From NCBI RefSeq assembly GCF_030698145.1, contig NZ_JAUYNW010000017.1:1-64000 (forward strand): DNA of 64,000 nt, in the 5' to 3' direction. Positions 9,248 through 17,056 of the stretch are shown here, one piece after another. Below the pieces are notes generated by a model. That model searched no databases, was not told the DNA's origin, and saw only the letters and a list, made by a program, of their open reading frames with translations. Source of the stretch: Phenylobacterium sp. Its GTDB lineage: Bacteria > Pseudomonadota > Alphaproteobacteria > Caulobacterales > Caulobacteraceae. The first letter of the stretch is position 1. Every line of letters begins with the position of its first letter. The position numbers were made by a program, and so were the translations under genes.

Positions 9248-10432
9248 ATGAGCACCCGTGACATTGTTCTGTGCCACCCCGTCCGCACCGCGATCGGGGG
9301 CTTCAACGGGTCCCTGAAGGCCCTGCCTGCCACCGAGCTCGGCGCGATCGTCGTGCGCGAGACGCTGCGCCGCGCCGGCCTCCACGTTGATGAAATCGGT
9401 ACGGTGGTGATGGGTAACGTCATCCAGGCCGGCAACGGCATGAACCCGGCGCGGCAGGCCGCCATTGGCGGCGGCCTGCCGGTCTCGGTCCCGGCCATGA
9501 CCGTCAACCGCGTCTGCGGATCCGGGGCGCAAGCGATCCTGACGGTCGCGCAGGAGATCGCCAACGGCGACGCGGACGCGGCCGTCGCTGGCGGCATGGA
9601 GAACATGGACCGGGCGCCCTACCTGATGGACGGCGGTCGGTGGGGCTACCGCATGGGACCCGCCCAGATCCTCGACAGCCTGCTGACGGACGGTCTCAAC
9701 GACGCCTTTTCCGGCCAGCATTCCGGGTGGCACACCGAAGACCTGGTCGCCCAGATGCAGATCACGCGCGCCGACCAGGATGCCTTCGCCGCCCGCTCCC
9801 AGCAGCGGTTCGCCGCCGCCCAGGCGGCGGGCCGCTTCGCCTCGGAGCTCGTCGCCATCGAGGTGAAGGGCAAGAAGGGAACGGAGAGCTTCGCGGTCGA
9901 CGAGGCGCCGCGCCCGGACACCACGGTGGAGACCCTCGCCCGACTGAAGCCGGCCTTCCGCGCCGACGGCACGATCACCGCGGGGAACGCGCCGGGGCTG
10001 AACAGCGCCGCAGCGGCGATGATCGTCGCCGGCCGCGCCTTCGCCGAGGCGAAAGGTCTCCAACCCATGGCCAGGCTGGCGGGCTACGGCGTCGCCGCCG
10101 TCGAGCCGGGGATGTTCGGGCTGGGCCCGGTCCCGGCCGTGCGCAGGGCGCTGGATCGCGCCGGCTGGGCGCTCTCCGACATCGAGCGGATCGAGATCAA
10201 CGAAGCCTTCGCCGCGGTGCCCATCGCCGTCGCCCGCGAGCTCGGCTTGCCAGAAGACATCGTCAACGTCGAAGGCGGGGCCGTCGCCCATGGCCACCCC
10301 ATCGGGGCGACCGGGGCGGTCCTGGTGACGCGGCTGCTCCACGCGATGAAGCGAGATGGGATCTCGAAGGGCGTCGTCACCCTCTGCATCGGCGGGGGCC
10401 AGGGTATCGCCCTCGCGCTCGAGGCCCTCTGA
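9248..10432 (+). CDS. Acetyl-CoA acetyltransferase (thiolase)
   Basis: NRVCGSGAQAI, NEAFAAVPIA, GGAVAHGHPIGATGA, TLCIGGGQGIA. Confidence 0.95.
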   Translation: MSTRDIVLCHPVRTAIGGFNGSLKALPATELGAIVVRETLRRAGLHVDEIGTVVMGNVIQAGNGMNPARQAAIGGGLPVSVPAMTVNRVCGSGAQAILTVAQEIANGDADAAVAGGMENMDRAPYLMDGGRWGYRMGPAQILDSLLTDGLNDAFSGQHSGWHTEDLVAQMQITRADQDAFAARSQQRFAAAQAAGRFASELVAIEVKGKKGTESFAVDEAPRPDTTVETLARLKPAFRADGTITAGNAPGLNSAAAAMIVAGRAFAEAKGLQPMARLAGYGVAAVEPGMFGLGPVPAVRRALDRAGWALSDIERIEINEAFAAVPIAVARELGLPEDIVNVEGGAVAHGHPIGATGAVLVTRLLHAMKRDGISKGVVTLCIGGGQGIALALEAL

Positions 10433-10887
10433 GCGGCGCAGATCGACGGGCCGACGCCGCGCGGGCCAGCCACCATAGCGCATGCGGCGCGGTTCGGCTC
10501 ACGCGGTTCCGGGGATCAGGTTCCGGCTAGGTGCAAGACCACAACCGCGGGCTCGACCAGCACGACACTGCCCCGGATCCAGCGCCGGGTCCGGGCGCTC
10601 CCGAGGTTGAGGGACCGCGGGCCCTGACATGGCAGGCCAAATCGGACCTTAGGACCGGCATCGGGTAAAGGCTCAAACTGACGGCGTAAGCAGCCTGGGT
10701 TTGGGTGCCTCTGGCGCAATCGAGCGTACCGGATCATCGAAAAAACAACGAAAGAATACGCGAACATCAGTGCACCGAAATTGCACGCGACACGCTATAA
10801 CAATTTGATTTTATTATCTAATATGTACGCTCCATCGTCGGGCCACCAGACCGCAGCCTTGACACCGTCGCGGGTGCAGTGGGGCGT

Positions 10888-11268
10888 CTACCGATCATTC
10901 AGCTCGGCGACGGCGCATGGATAGCGCGCGGTAAGCGCCGCGGCGACCAAGGTTGCCGCCGCCGCACTTCGGGCCTTGGGGTGACGGTCGAGAAAGTCCA
11001 TCGCCGCGCCCCGCAGATCCTCGGCGATTACGGTCCGCAGCGGACAGAAGCTCTTGAGCTGTGGCGGTGTTTCGGCCTCCGCCGCCAGGATCTGGTCCGC
11101 CGACCCGACGATGTAACCGAGACAAAGGGCCGACCGCAGATCCGCCATATCGTCCGCCGGATGTGGCCGACAGTGTTCGTGGAGTTGCTGGCCGTCGAGG
11201 AAGCCGCGCAGGTCGGCGACCGGCGCGGTGGCGACGATGGCGGTGGCGAGCACGACCAGCCAGTTCAC
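10888..11268 (-). CDS. Rap1a/Tai-type immunity-like small secreted protein
   Basis: Signal-like N-terminus, LCLGYIVGSADQIL, FCPLRTVIAEDLRGAAMDFLDRHP, ending YPC; resembles the Rap1a/Tai domain. Confidence 0.6.
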   Translation of the reverse strand: MNWLVVLATAIVATAPVADLRGFLDGQQLHEHCRPHPADDMADLRSALCLGYIVGSADQILAAEAETPPQLKSFCPLRTVIAEDLRGAAMDFLDRHPKARSAAAATLVAAALTARYPCAVAELNDR

Positions 11269-12038
11269 TCCGCCACGCGCCGGCCCGGCCGCACGCCCTC
11301 CGCCAGCAAGCGCGCCCAGATATCCTCGGCGGTCTCGGCGAAATGGAAGAGTTCGAGGTCCTGCGCGCCGATCATGCCGTGGGCCAGCAGGCCCTCGAAG
11401 TTGATCACCGAGGTCCAGTAGGCGCGGTCGACAAGGACCACGGGGATGGGCGGGCTCTTTCCCGTCTGCCGCAGAGTCAGGATTTCGAAGAGCTCGTCGA
11501 GCGTCCCGAAGCCGCCCGGAAACACCACGAGGGCGTTGGCCCGCATCGCCAGGTGCATCTTGCGCATGGCGAAATAGTGGAAACGGAACGTCAGGGCCGG
11601 CGTGCTGTAGGGGTTGGGGGCCTGCTCTCTGGGCAGGGTGATGTTGAAGCCGATCGAGGGCGCGCCGGCGTCGTCCGCGCCGCGATTGGCCGCCTCCATG
11701 GCGCCCGGGCCGCCGCCGGTTGCGATGACGTTGTCTCGCTGCCCGCCCTCGGGCTGGAGCGCCCCGCCCCGCTCCGACGCCAGCTTGCCGAACAGGCGCG
11801 CCTGTTGGTACCAGCGGCGTTGGTCGGCGCTTCCCGCCTCGCCGAGGCGCGCGCTGCCGAAGACCACGATCGTCGACCTCACGCCCCAGGCGCGGAGGGC
11901 TTGGTCGGCCTTGGCGAACTCCAGCAGGAACCGGACGCCGCGCATGGAATCCCCCAACAGGAAGGGCTGGTCGAGGGCGGCCAGTTCATAGGAAGGCGAC
12001 GTCATCTGCGCCGCGTTGCCCGATGATTCCGCGCGCAT
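11265..12038 (-). CDS. LOG family / TIGR00730-type Rossmann-fold nucleotide-processing protein
   Basis: TGGGPGAMEAANRGA and FPGGFGTLDELFEILTLRQTGK. Confidence 0.9.
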   Translation of the reverse strand: MRAESSGNAAQMTSPSYELAALDQPFLLGDSMRGVRFLLEFAKADQALRAWGVRSTIVVFGSARLGEAGSADQRRWYQQARLFGKLASERGGALQPEGGQRDNVIATGGGPGAMEAANRGADDAGAPSIGFNITLPREQAPNPYSTPALTFRFHYFAMRKMHLAMRANALVVFPGGFGTLDELFEILTLRQTGKSPPIPVVLVDRAYWTSVINFEGLLAHGMIGAQDLELFHFAETAEDIWARLLAEGVRPGRRVAE

Positions 12039-12047
12039 CGAAGCCTC

Positions 12048-12881
12048 CTAGTGCGAGACCAGGAGGGCGGTCGGCGGATCGTCCATGAAATCGCGGCTGA
12101 CGCCGCCGAGGATCCGCTCGGCCAGCCGCGTGCGGCCGTAGAGCCCCATGACCAGCAGGTCGGCCTTCCAATCCTCGACCTGGCCGCGCAGCGTGTCGCT
12201 GACCGAGGCCTCCTCCGACGTCTCCACGAAGACCTCAACCTTGCAGCCGCGCCGTTCGAAGCGTTGATGCAGGATCGAGACGTCCGCCCGGTCGAACCGC
12301 GGCGACACCATGGCCACAGCCACATGGTCGGCGCCCGAGATCATCGGCCAGGCGTCACGCACGGCGCGGGCGGCCTCACGGCTTCCGTTCCAGGCGACCA
12401 GGACGCGGCGCCCAACGCTCGCCGGCTCCGGCGCGTCGGGCAGGACTAGCACCGGGCCTCCGCATCCGAACGCCAGCTCCGTGGGCGAGACATGGAATTC
12501 GCCTTGCGCAGGTGTCCGCCCCGGCGCGACCACGACTAGGTCCGCACCCCGAGCGCAATCGATGAAGCGTCGGGCCAAGTCCTGCTTGAGCCTGACCCAG
12601 TCGCAATCGACCTGGACGGCCTGGGTGGCGGCGCCAAGCCAGGCGCGAGCCTGTTGCTCCGCCCGGTTGACCGCCGCCTCGTGCGCCTCGAGCGCTGAGG
12701 TCAGCAGCGCCGGCGGGATCCACGCCCCTCCCGTCGCGGTGACCGGCATGGCGAAGGCCGGCTCGAGAAAGACCCCCGATAGATGGGCGCCGATGCTCTT
12801 GGCCAGGCGTACGACCTGGTTGCAGCGGCCTTGGGCCGCCGGATCGGCGTCCACCTCAACCAGAATGTCGCGATAGGTCAT
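12048..12881 (-). CDS. Universal stress protein family
   Basis: DILVEVDADPAAQGR start, LVAWNGSREAARAVRDAWP, DLLVMGLYGRTRLAERILGGVSRDFM. Confidence 0.9.
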   Translation of the reverse strand: MTYRDILVEVDADPAAQGRCNQVVRLAKSIGAHLSGVFLEPAFAMPVTATGGAWIPPALLTSALEAHEAAVNRAEQQARAWLGAATQAVQVDCDWVRLKQDLARRFIDCARGADLVVVAPGRTPAQGEFHVSPTELAFGCGGPVLVLPDAPEPASVGRRVLVAWNGSREAARAVRDAWPMISGADHVAVAMVSPRFDRADVSILHQRFERRGCKVEVFVETSEEASVSDTLRGQVEDWKADLLVMGLYGRTRLAERILGGVSRDFMDDPPTALLVSH

Positions 12882-12931
12882 TGAACCATCTCCGTGCAGC
12901 GCGAGGATGGGAGCGTTCCGGCAGGACAGCC

Positions 12932-12945
12932 TTGATCGTGCTCAA
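12932..12945. promoter_or_regulatory. FixK/FNR-type box TTGATCGTGCTCAA
   Basis: Exact TTGA-N6-TCAA, ~50 bp upstream of the USP start. Confidence 0.75.
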
Positions 12946-12974
12946 GCGCGTCAGCGGCCCCGCACCCGGTGGGG

Positions 12975-14051
12975 TCACGGCGTGATCGCCACCTTCAGCA
13001 CGCCGTCACGCTGGTGGCCGAAGAGCTCGTAGGCCGCTTCGATCTCGTCGAGCTTGAAACGGTGGGTCACGAGGGGCGAGAGGTCGATGCGGCCGGACCG
13101 CACCACCTCGATCAGGCGGCGCATGCGCTCCTTGCCGCCCGGGCAGAGCGTCGTGACCAGGGCGTGGTCGCCCAGGCCGGCGGCGAACGGCCCCAGCGGG
13201 ATCGTCAGGTCACCGGAATAGACGCCGAGGCTGGAAAGGGTCCCGCCGGGTCGCAGCACGCGCAACGCCGCCTCGAAGGTGGCCTGGGTCCCCAGGGCCT
13301 CGATGGCGACATCGACGCCGCGCCCATCGGTCAGCCGCAGGATCTCCGCCACGGGATCGACGCGGCTGGCGTCGACCACGTGATCGGCGCCCATGCGGCG
13401 GGCCATGGCCAGGCGGTCCGGTAGGCGGTCTACGCCGATGATCATGGTCGCGCCGCAGAGCTTTGCACCGGCTGTGGCGCAAAGGCCGATCGGGCCCTGG
13501 GCGAAGATTGCGACACTGTCGCCGATGCGAATCTTGCCGCTCTCGGCGCCGCCGAAGCCCGTGGACATGATGTCGGGACACATCAGCACCTGTTCGTCGG
13601 TCAGATCGTCAGGCACAGGGGCAAGGTTGACCATGGCGTCGGGAACTAGGACGTACTCAGCTTGGCACCCGTCGATGGTGTTGCCGAAGCGCCAGCCGCC
13701 CATGGGCTTCCAGCCGTGCGCTGTCCCCGCCCCGTCCTGGGCCCACCGACCGCACTGGCAGGCGTTGCTGTGGCCGCTGGGGGTGATGGCCCCGGCGATT
13801 ACCCGCTGGCCCTCGCTATAACCTTGGACGAGGCTTCCCAATTTCTCGATCACCCCCACCGGCTCGTGCCCGACGGTGAGGCCCCGGGCCACCGGGTATT
13901 CGCCCTTCAGGATGTGGACGTCGGTGCCGCAGATCGTTGTCGTGGTGATGCGGACCAAGGCGTCCAGCGGACCCACGTCGGGGAGCGGCTTGTCGTCGAG
14001 CACGATGCGTCCCGGCTCGACGAAGACGGCGGCTTTCATCATGGCGGCCAT
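12975..14051 (-). CDS. Zinc-dependent alcohol dehydrogenase family (MDR)
   Basis: TTICGTDVHILKGEYPV, GHEPVGVIEKLG, GVDRLPDRLAMARRMGADHVVDASR. Confidence 0.93.
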   Translation of the reverse strand: MAAMMKAAVFVEPGRIVLDDKPLPDVGPLDALVRITTTTICGTDVHILKGEYPVARGLTVGHEPVGVIEKLGSLVQGYSEGQRVIAGAITPSGHSNACQCGRWAQDGAGTAHGWKPMGGWRFGNTIDGCQAEYVLVPDAMVNLAPVPDDLTDEQVLMCPDIMSTGFGGAESGKIRIGDSVAIFAQGPIGLCATAGAKLCGATMIIGVDRLPDRLAMARRMGADHVVDASRVDPVAEILRLTDGRGVDVAIEALGTQATFEAALRVLRPGGTLSSLGVYSGDLTIPLGPFAAGLGDHALVTTLCPGGKERMRRLIEVVRSGRIDLSPLVTHRFKLDEIEAAYELFGHQRDGVLKVAITP

Positions 14052-14104
14052 GGGACCCTCCGGAATTGCGATCACCATCGGACCTCCGAGCCGGGGCCAG
14101 CGCC

Positions 14105-14118
14105 TTGATCGGCGTCAA
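14105..14118. promoter_or_regulatory. FixK/FNR-type box TTGATCGGCGTCAA
   Basis: Exact TTGA-N6-TCAA between divergent ADH and cytochrome c genes. Confidence 0.75.
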
Positions 14119-14171
14119 GGCCGCTCCTCGGTCAGAACGCCAAGCTGCGCCTGCGTTTCGAGGAGCCTTGC

Positions 14172-14624
14172 ATGGTCAAGCCCGCCCATGCCTGGGCCTT
14201 CACAGGGGCGGTCGTCCTGGCGGCGGCGGCGACGACGCTGGGTCTGGCTTCGCGGCCGCCGCCCATCAGCCACACCTCGCTCCACCTGTCGCCGCGCACA
14301 GTCGAGATGCCCGGTTTCGGCCGCGATCAGCTGCTTGGCCCTTCAGAGATTGAGGACCTGACCGAGTTTGTCCTGGCGCTCTCCATGCGATCGACGGACA
14401 ACGCCGCGGTGTTGCGCGCCCTCCCCCTCTACGAACGAAACTGCGCCGCGTGCCATGGCCTGGCCGGCGAAGGCGAGGCGATGACAGGCGTCCCAGACCT
14501 GACCGACGGCGTGTGGATCAACGGCGGTGCGCGCGAGGAGATCCGGACCCAGATCTGGCATGGCGCGGACGGTCGGGGTCCGCCGCGGCAAGTCCGTTCG
14601 AGCCCGGCGCCGCGCCTGCGCTAA
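14172..14624 (+). CDS. Orphan monoheme cytochrome c resembling the C-terminal part of CcoP
   Basis: MPGFGRDQLLGPSEIEDLTEFVLALS...NCAACHG...VPDLTDGVWINGGAREEIRTQIW parallels CcoP at 34084-34950. Confidence 0.75.
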   Translation: MVKPAHAWAFTGAVVLAAAATTLGLASRPPPISHTSLHLSPRTVEMPGFGRDQLLGPSEIEDLTEFVLALSMRSTDNAAVLRALPLYERNCAACHGLAGEGEAMTGVPDLTDGVWINGGAREEIRTQIWHGADGRGPPRQVRSSPAPRLR

Positions 14625-14639
14625 GCCTCGCCGGCGACC

Positions 14640-14663
14640 GCGGCCCGGCGAAGCCCGGGCCGC
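14640..14663. terminator. GC-rich hairpin between convergent genes (GCGGCCCGG-N6-CCGGGCCGC)
   Basis: 9-bp perfect stem in the 57-nt convergent gap; no T-tract. Confidence 0.45.
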
Positions 14664-14681
14664 CCATGGTGGTCGAAGCGC

Positions 14682-15014
14682 CTACTTCGGGGCCGGCGCC
14701 GCGTCTTTCGACATCATCGTCTCGCACTGCTTGTGGAGCTTCTCCATCTCCTCGGGCGACAGCTTCTTGCCCTGCGGCCAGGTCGGAGCGCCGGTCTTGT
14801 CGCGACCGTGATCGTGCGGCTGCTTCGCCGCCATCTTGGAGGCCATCACGGCCTTGCAATTTTCGTGCGTGGCTTCGGCTGCGCCGGCCGGCGTCGAGGC
14901 CACCGGCGGCGTTCCCGCGGTCGTGGGATGATGACCCGCATGGTCCTGTTGGGCGAGGGTCGGCCCGGCGGCGAACGCCGCGAAGCTGGCGACAGATATG
15001 AGTAGGGCGCGCAT
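14682..15014 (-). CDS. Small exported protein of unknown function (His-rich N-terminus after signal peptide)
   Basis: Signal peptide MRALLISVASFAAFAAGPTLAQQ then DHAGHHPTT; ORF 14682..15155 trimmed to this start. Confidence 0.6.
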   Translation of the reverse strand: MRALLISVASFAAFAAGPTLAQQDHAGHHPTTAGTPPVASTPAGAAEATHENCKAVMASKMAAKQPHDHGRDKTGAPTWPQGKKLSPEEMEKLHKQCETMMSKDAAPAPK

Positions 15015-15069
15015 TGCAGATCTCCTGTGTGCAAGGTGGCCCAATGTGGCGCGTTCCGCGCTTTGAGCC

Positions 15070-15083
15070 TTGCGATGCGTCAA
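15070..15083. promoter_or_regulatory. Degenerate FixK/FNR-type box TTGCGATGCGTCAA
   Basis: One mismatch to TTGA-N6-TCAA, 56 bp upstream of 15014. Confidence 0.5.
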
Positions 15084-15224
15084 GTCGTTCCAAGCGAGCC
15101 ATCGGAAGGACTCCGAACACCGACCAGACAGCCGGAGTTTTGGCCGCGCCGGCATCGACGGCGCCAGGAACCGTCGCAGGTCTCGAGGACCGGGCCGGCG
15201 CCTGTCCCATCTGCCGCAAGGCTC

Positions 15225-15238
15225 TTGATGTCCGTCAA
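15225..15238. promoter_or_regulatory. FixK/FNR-type box TTGATGTCCGTCAA
   Basis: Exact TTGA-N6-TCAA, 73 bp upstream of 15311. Confidence 0.75.
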
Positions 15239-15310
15239 AGCCGGCGGCGCGCGGGGCGATAGGGTATCGTCAGGCTGGCCCCTTCGCCAGCCGTCGCCGA
15301 GGGTCATACG

Positions 15311-15835
15311 ATGACCGCCACACCTTCGCCTATCCGTTCCCCGAGGCCGCTGGGCGTCATCCGCTGCGCCGCGTCGGCCGCGCTGAGTGTGACTGTCCTG
15401 TTCGCCCTCTGCTGGGTCGGGGCCGTCGCCGTCGAGAGCCAGTCACATATGTTCATTGCGCTGTTCACGACCCAGCCCGTCGCCTCGACGGCTGCGCTGG
15501 TTGAAGGCCTTTGCTGGTCGCTCGTGTTCGGCGCGCTCGCCGGCGCGCTCATCGCTGCGTTCTACAACCTGCTGCCGTTTCGATCGGCGCTGATCGCGAA
15601 CGACATAGGCCGAGCGACCCTCGGTCCATCGCCTGGGGAGAGGTCGGAAATGACCAAGTACGACTGGAAGCGTCCCGCCCTTATCGCCGCCGGTTCGGCC
15701 GCGCTCATCCTGATGTTCTATCTGCTCCGCGAGCATCGCGGGCACGCCGTGGGGTACCTGCCTTACCTGATCCTGGCGGTGTGTCCTTTTCTCCACCTGC
15801 TCCACGGCGGACATGGCAGAGGAGGAGATTCCTAG
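15311..15835 (+). CDS. Membrane protein: DUF5676-like N-terminus continuous with a DUF2933-like C-terminus
   Basis: LCWSLVFGALAGALIAAFYNLLPF; then MTKYDWKRPALIAAG...YLPYLILAVCPFLHLLHGGHGRGG in the same frame; internal ATG at 15650 has a GGGAGAGG ribosome-binding site. Confidence 0.65.
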   Translation: MTATPSPIRSPRPLGVIRCAASAALSVTVLFALCWVGAVAVESQSHMFIALFTTQPVASTAALVEGLCWSLVFGALAGALIAAFYNLLPFRSALIANDIGRATLGPSPGERSEMTKYDWKRPALIAAGSAALILMFYLLREHRGHAVGYLPYLILAVCPFLHLLHGGHGRGGDS

Positions 15836-16113
15836 TGTCCGTGAACCAAACCGCGCCGCTGGCGATTCGAGGTCCGGCCCGTCCCGGCCGGACGGTCCGC
15901 TCGAAACTCCGTCGCCTGCGCGTGCGGATCTGCCGCAAGATGCGCCCAGTCTTCGAGGTCGCGGCGTTCTTCGGCGCCGCCTTTTCGGCGATCCTTGAGC
16001 TATTCTCAGGACGCCTACCGAGCTTCTCCACAGCCGAAGTTTCTTGCCCCCCGGACCCTGAGCCGCCCGCGACGGTCGACGGGCCGGTCGCCGCCCGCCC
16101 GGTTCACGGCTAG
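15835..16113 (+). CDS. Small hypothetical protein
   Basis: GTG start overlaps the previous stop (TAGTG); 92-aa ORF. Confidence 0.35.
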   Translation: MSVNQTAPLAIRGPARPGRTVRSKLRRLRVRICRKMRPVFEVAAFFGAAFSAILELFSGRLPSFSTAEVSCPPDPEPPATVDGPVAARPVHG

Positions 16114-16119
16114 CGCCGA

Positions 16120-16674
16120 TCAGGCGCCGGCGAACACCGCCCTCATCAGCTTCTCATAGGCGCCGCCCTTGGGCGGGGCCAGGGCGGCCGAACCGGCCAG
16201 GGCGACGATGCCGAGGTGGACGACCAGGCTCACGCCCAGATGGATAGCGCCGAGGACCAGGACCTGGGGCGTCGTTCCACCGGCGGCCGGCGTCGTGAAG
16301 CTTGGCAACAGGGCGAGGTAGAAGACCGCGGCCTTGGGATTGAGCACATTGGCCAGGAACCCCTGGGCCGCGAACCCGCCGTAGGACCGCCGCTCGTCGG
16401 CTGGGGTCGGCGCGATGTCCGGCGAGCCGCGCCAGGCGCCCAGCGCAAGCCACAGCAGGTAGCCGACGCCGGCAAGGCGAACGGCCTGGAACAGCCACGG
16501 CGCCCGCGCGGCGATCCCAGCCAGGCCGACGACGGTCGCGAGCAGGTAGAGCGCGAGGCCCAGGGTCACCCCGACCACGGTGGCCAGGCCGGCGGCGCGA
16601 CCGTGCCGCGCCGCCACCAGGCCGAGATAAGCCATGTTCGGCCCAGGCGGCAGCTCGACAAGGCCGACCGCCAC
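16120..16674 (-). CDS. LysE family translocator
   Basis: LPPGPNMAYLGLVAARHGRAAGLATVVGVTLGL, FLANVLNPKAAVFYLALLPSF; exact start uncertain. Confidence 0.85.
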   Translation of the reverse strand: MAVGLVELPPGPNMAYLGLVAARHGRAAGLATVVGVTLGLALYLLATVVGLAGIAARAPWLFQAVRLAGVGYLLWLALGAWRGSPDIAPTPADERRSYGGFAAQGFLANVLNPKAAVFYLALLPSFTTPAAGGTTPQVLVLGAIHLGVSLVVHLGIVALAGSAALAPPKGGAYEKLMRAVFAGA

Positions 16675-16723
16675 CAGGAACGGGACGATGCGGCCGGACT
16701 CGAAGAGCGCGTCCAGGACGGCC

Positions 16724-17029
16724 TCAGTCGGACGGCTGGGCGCGCCAGAAGGCCAGCCCGATCAGGGCGATGGCCGCGACGGCAATGGCGACGGCGGTCG
16801 CCGGATGCTGTCTGGCCTGGGCCACGGCTCGGTCGGTCAGGTCGCGGGACTGCTCGCGGGCCTCCACCGTGAAATCCCGGGCCGCGCGTTGGAGCTTGGT
16901 GGAAACGCGGGTGAAGTCGTCCCGCGCCTCCTCGCTGATGGCTTCGCCGGCCTTCTTCAGTTCGTGACCGATGTCGTCGAGGGCGTCATCGAGGTCGTTG
17001 GCGATCCTCTTGGCGACGGATTTGCTCAT
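16724..17029 (-). CDS. DUF883 (ElaB/YqjD)-like membrane-anchored protein
   Basis: Amphipathic helix followed by C-terminal TM ARQHPATAVAIAVAAIALIGLAFWRAQ. Confidence 0.7.
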   Translation of the reverse strand: MSKSVAKRIANDLDDALDDIGHELKKAGEAISEEARDDFTRVSTKLQRAARDFTVEAREQSRDLTDRAVAQARQHPATAVAIAVAAIALIGLAFWRAQPSD

Positions 17030-17056
17030 GGTGCGGCTCCTTGTTGCTGTACGCCT

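Noticed and set aside
8993-10483. 496-aa minus-strand ORF
   Set aside because: Antisense to thiolase; Arg/Gly/Asp-rich shadow translation
10516-10767. 83-aa minus-strand ORF in the thiolase downstream gap
   Set aside because: No family resemblance and spans the AT-rich junction; not supported as coding
10859-10872. TTGACACCGTCGCG as a FixK box
   Set aside because: Second half-site absent
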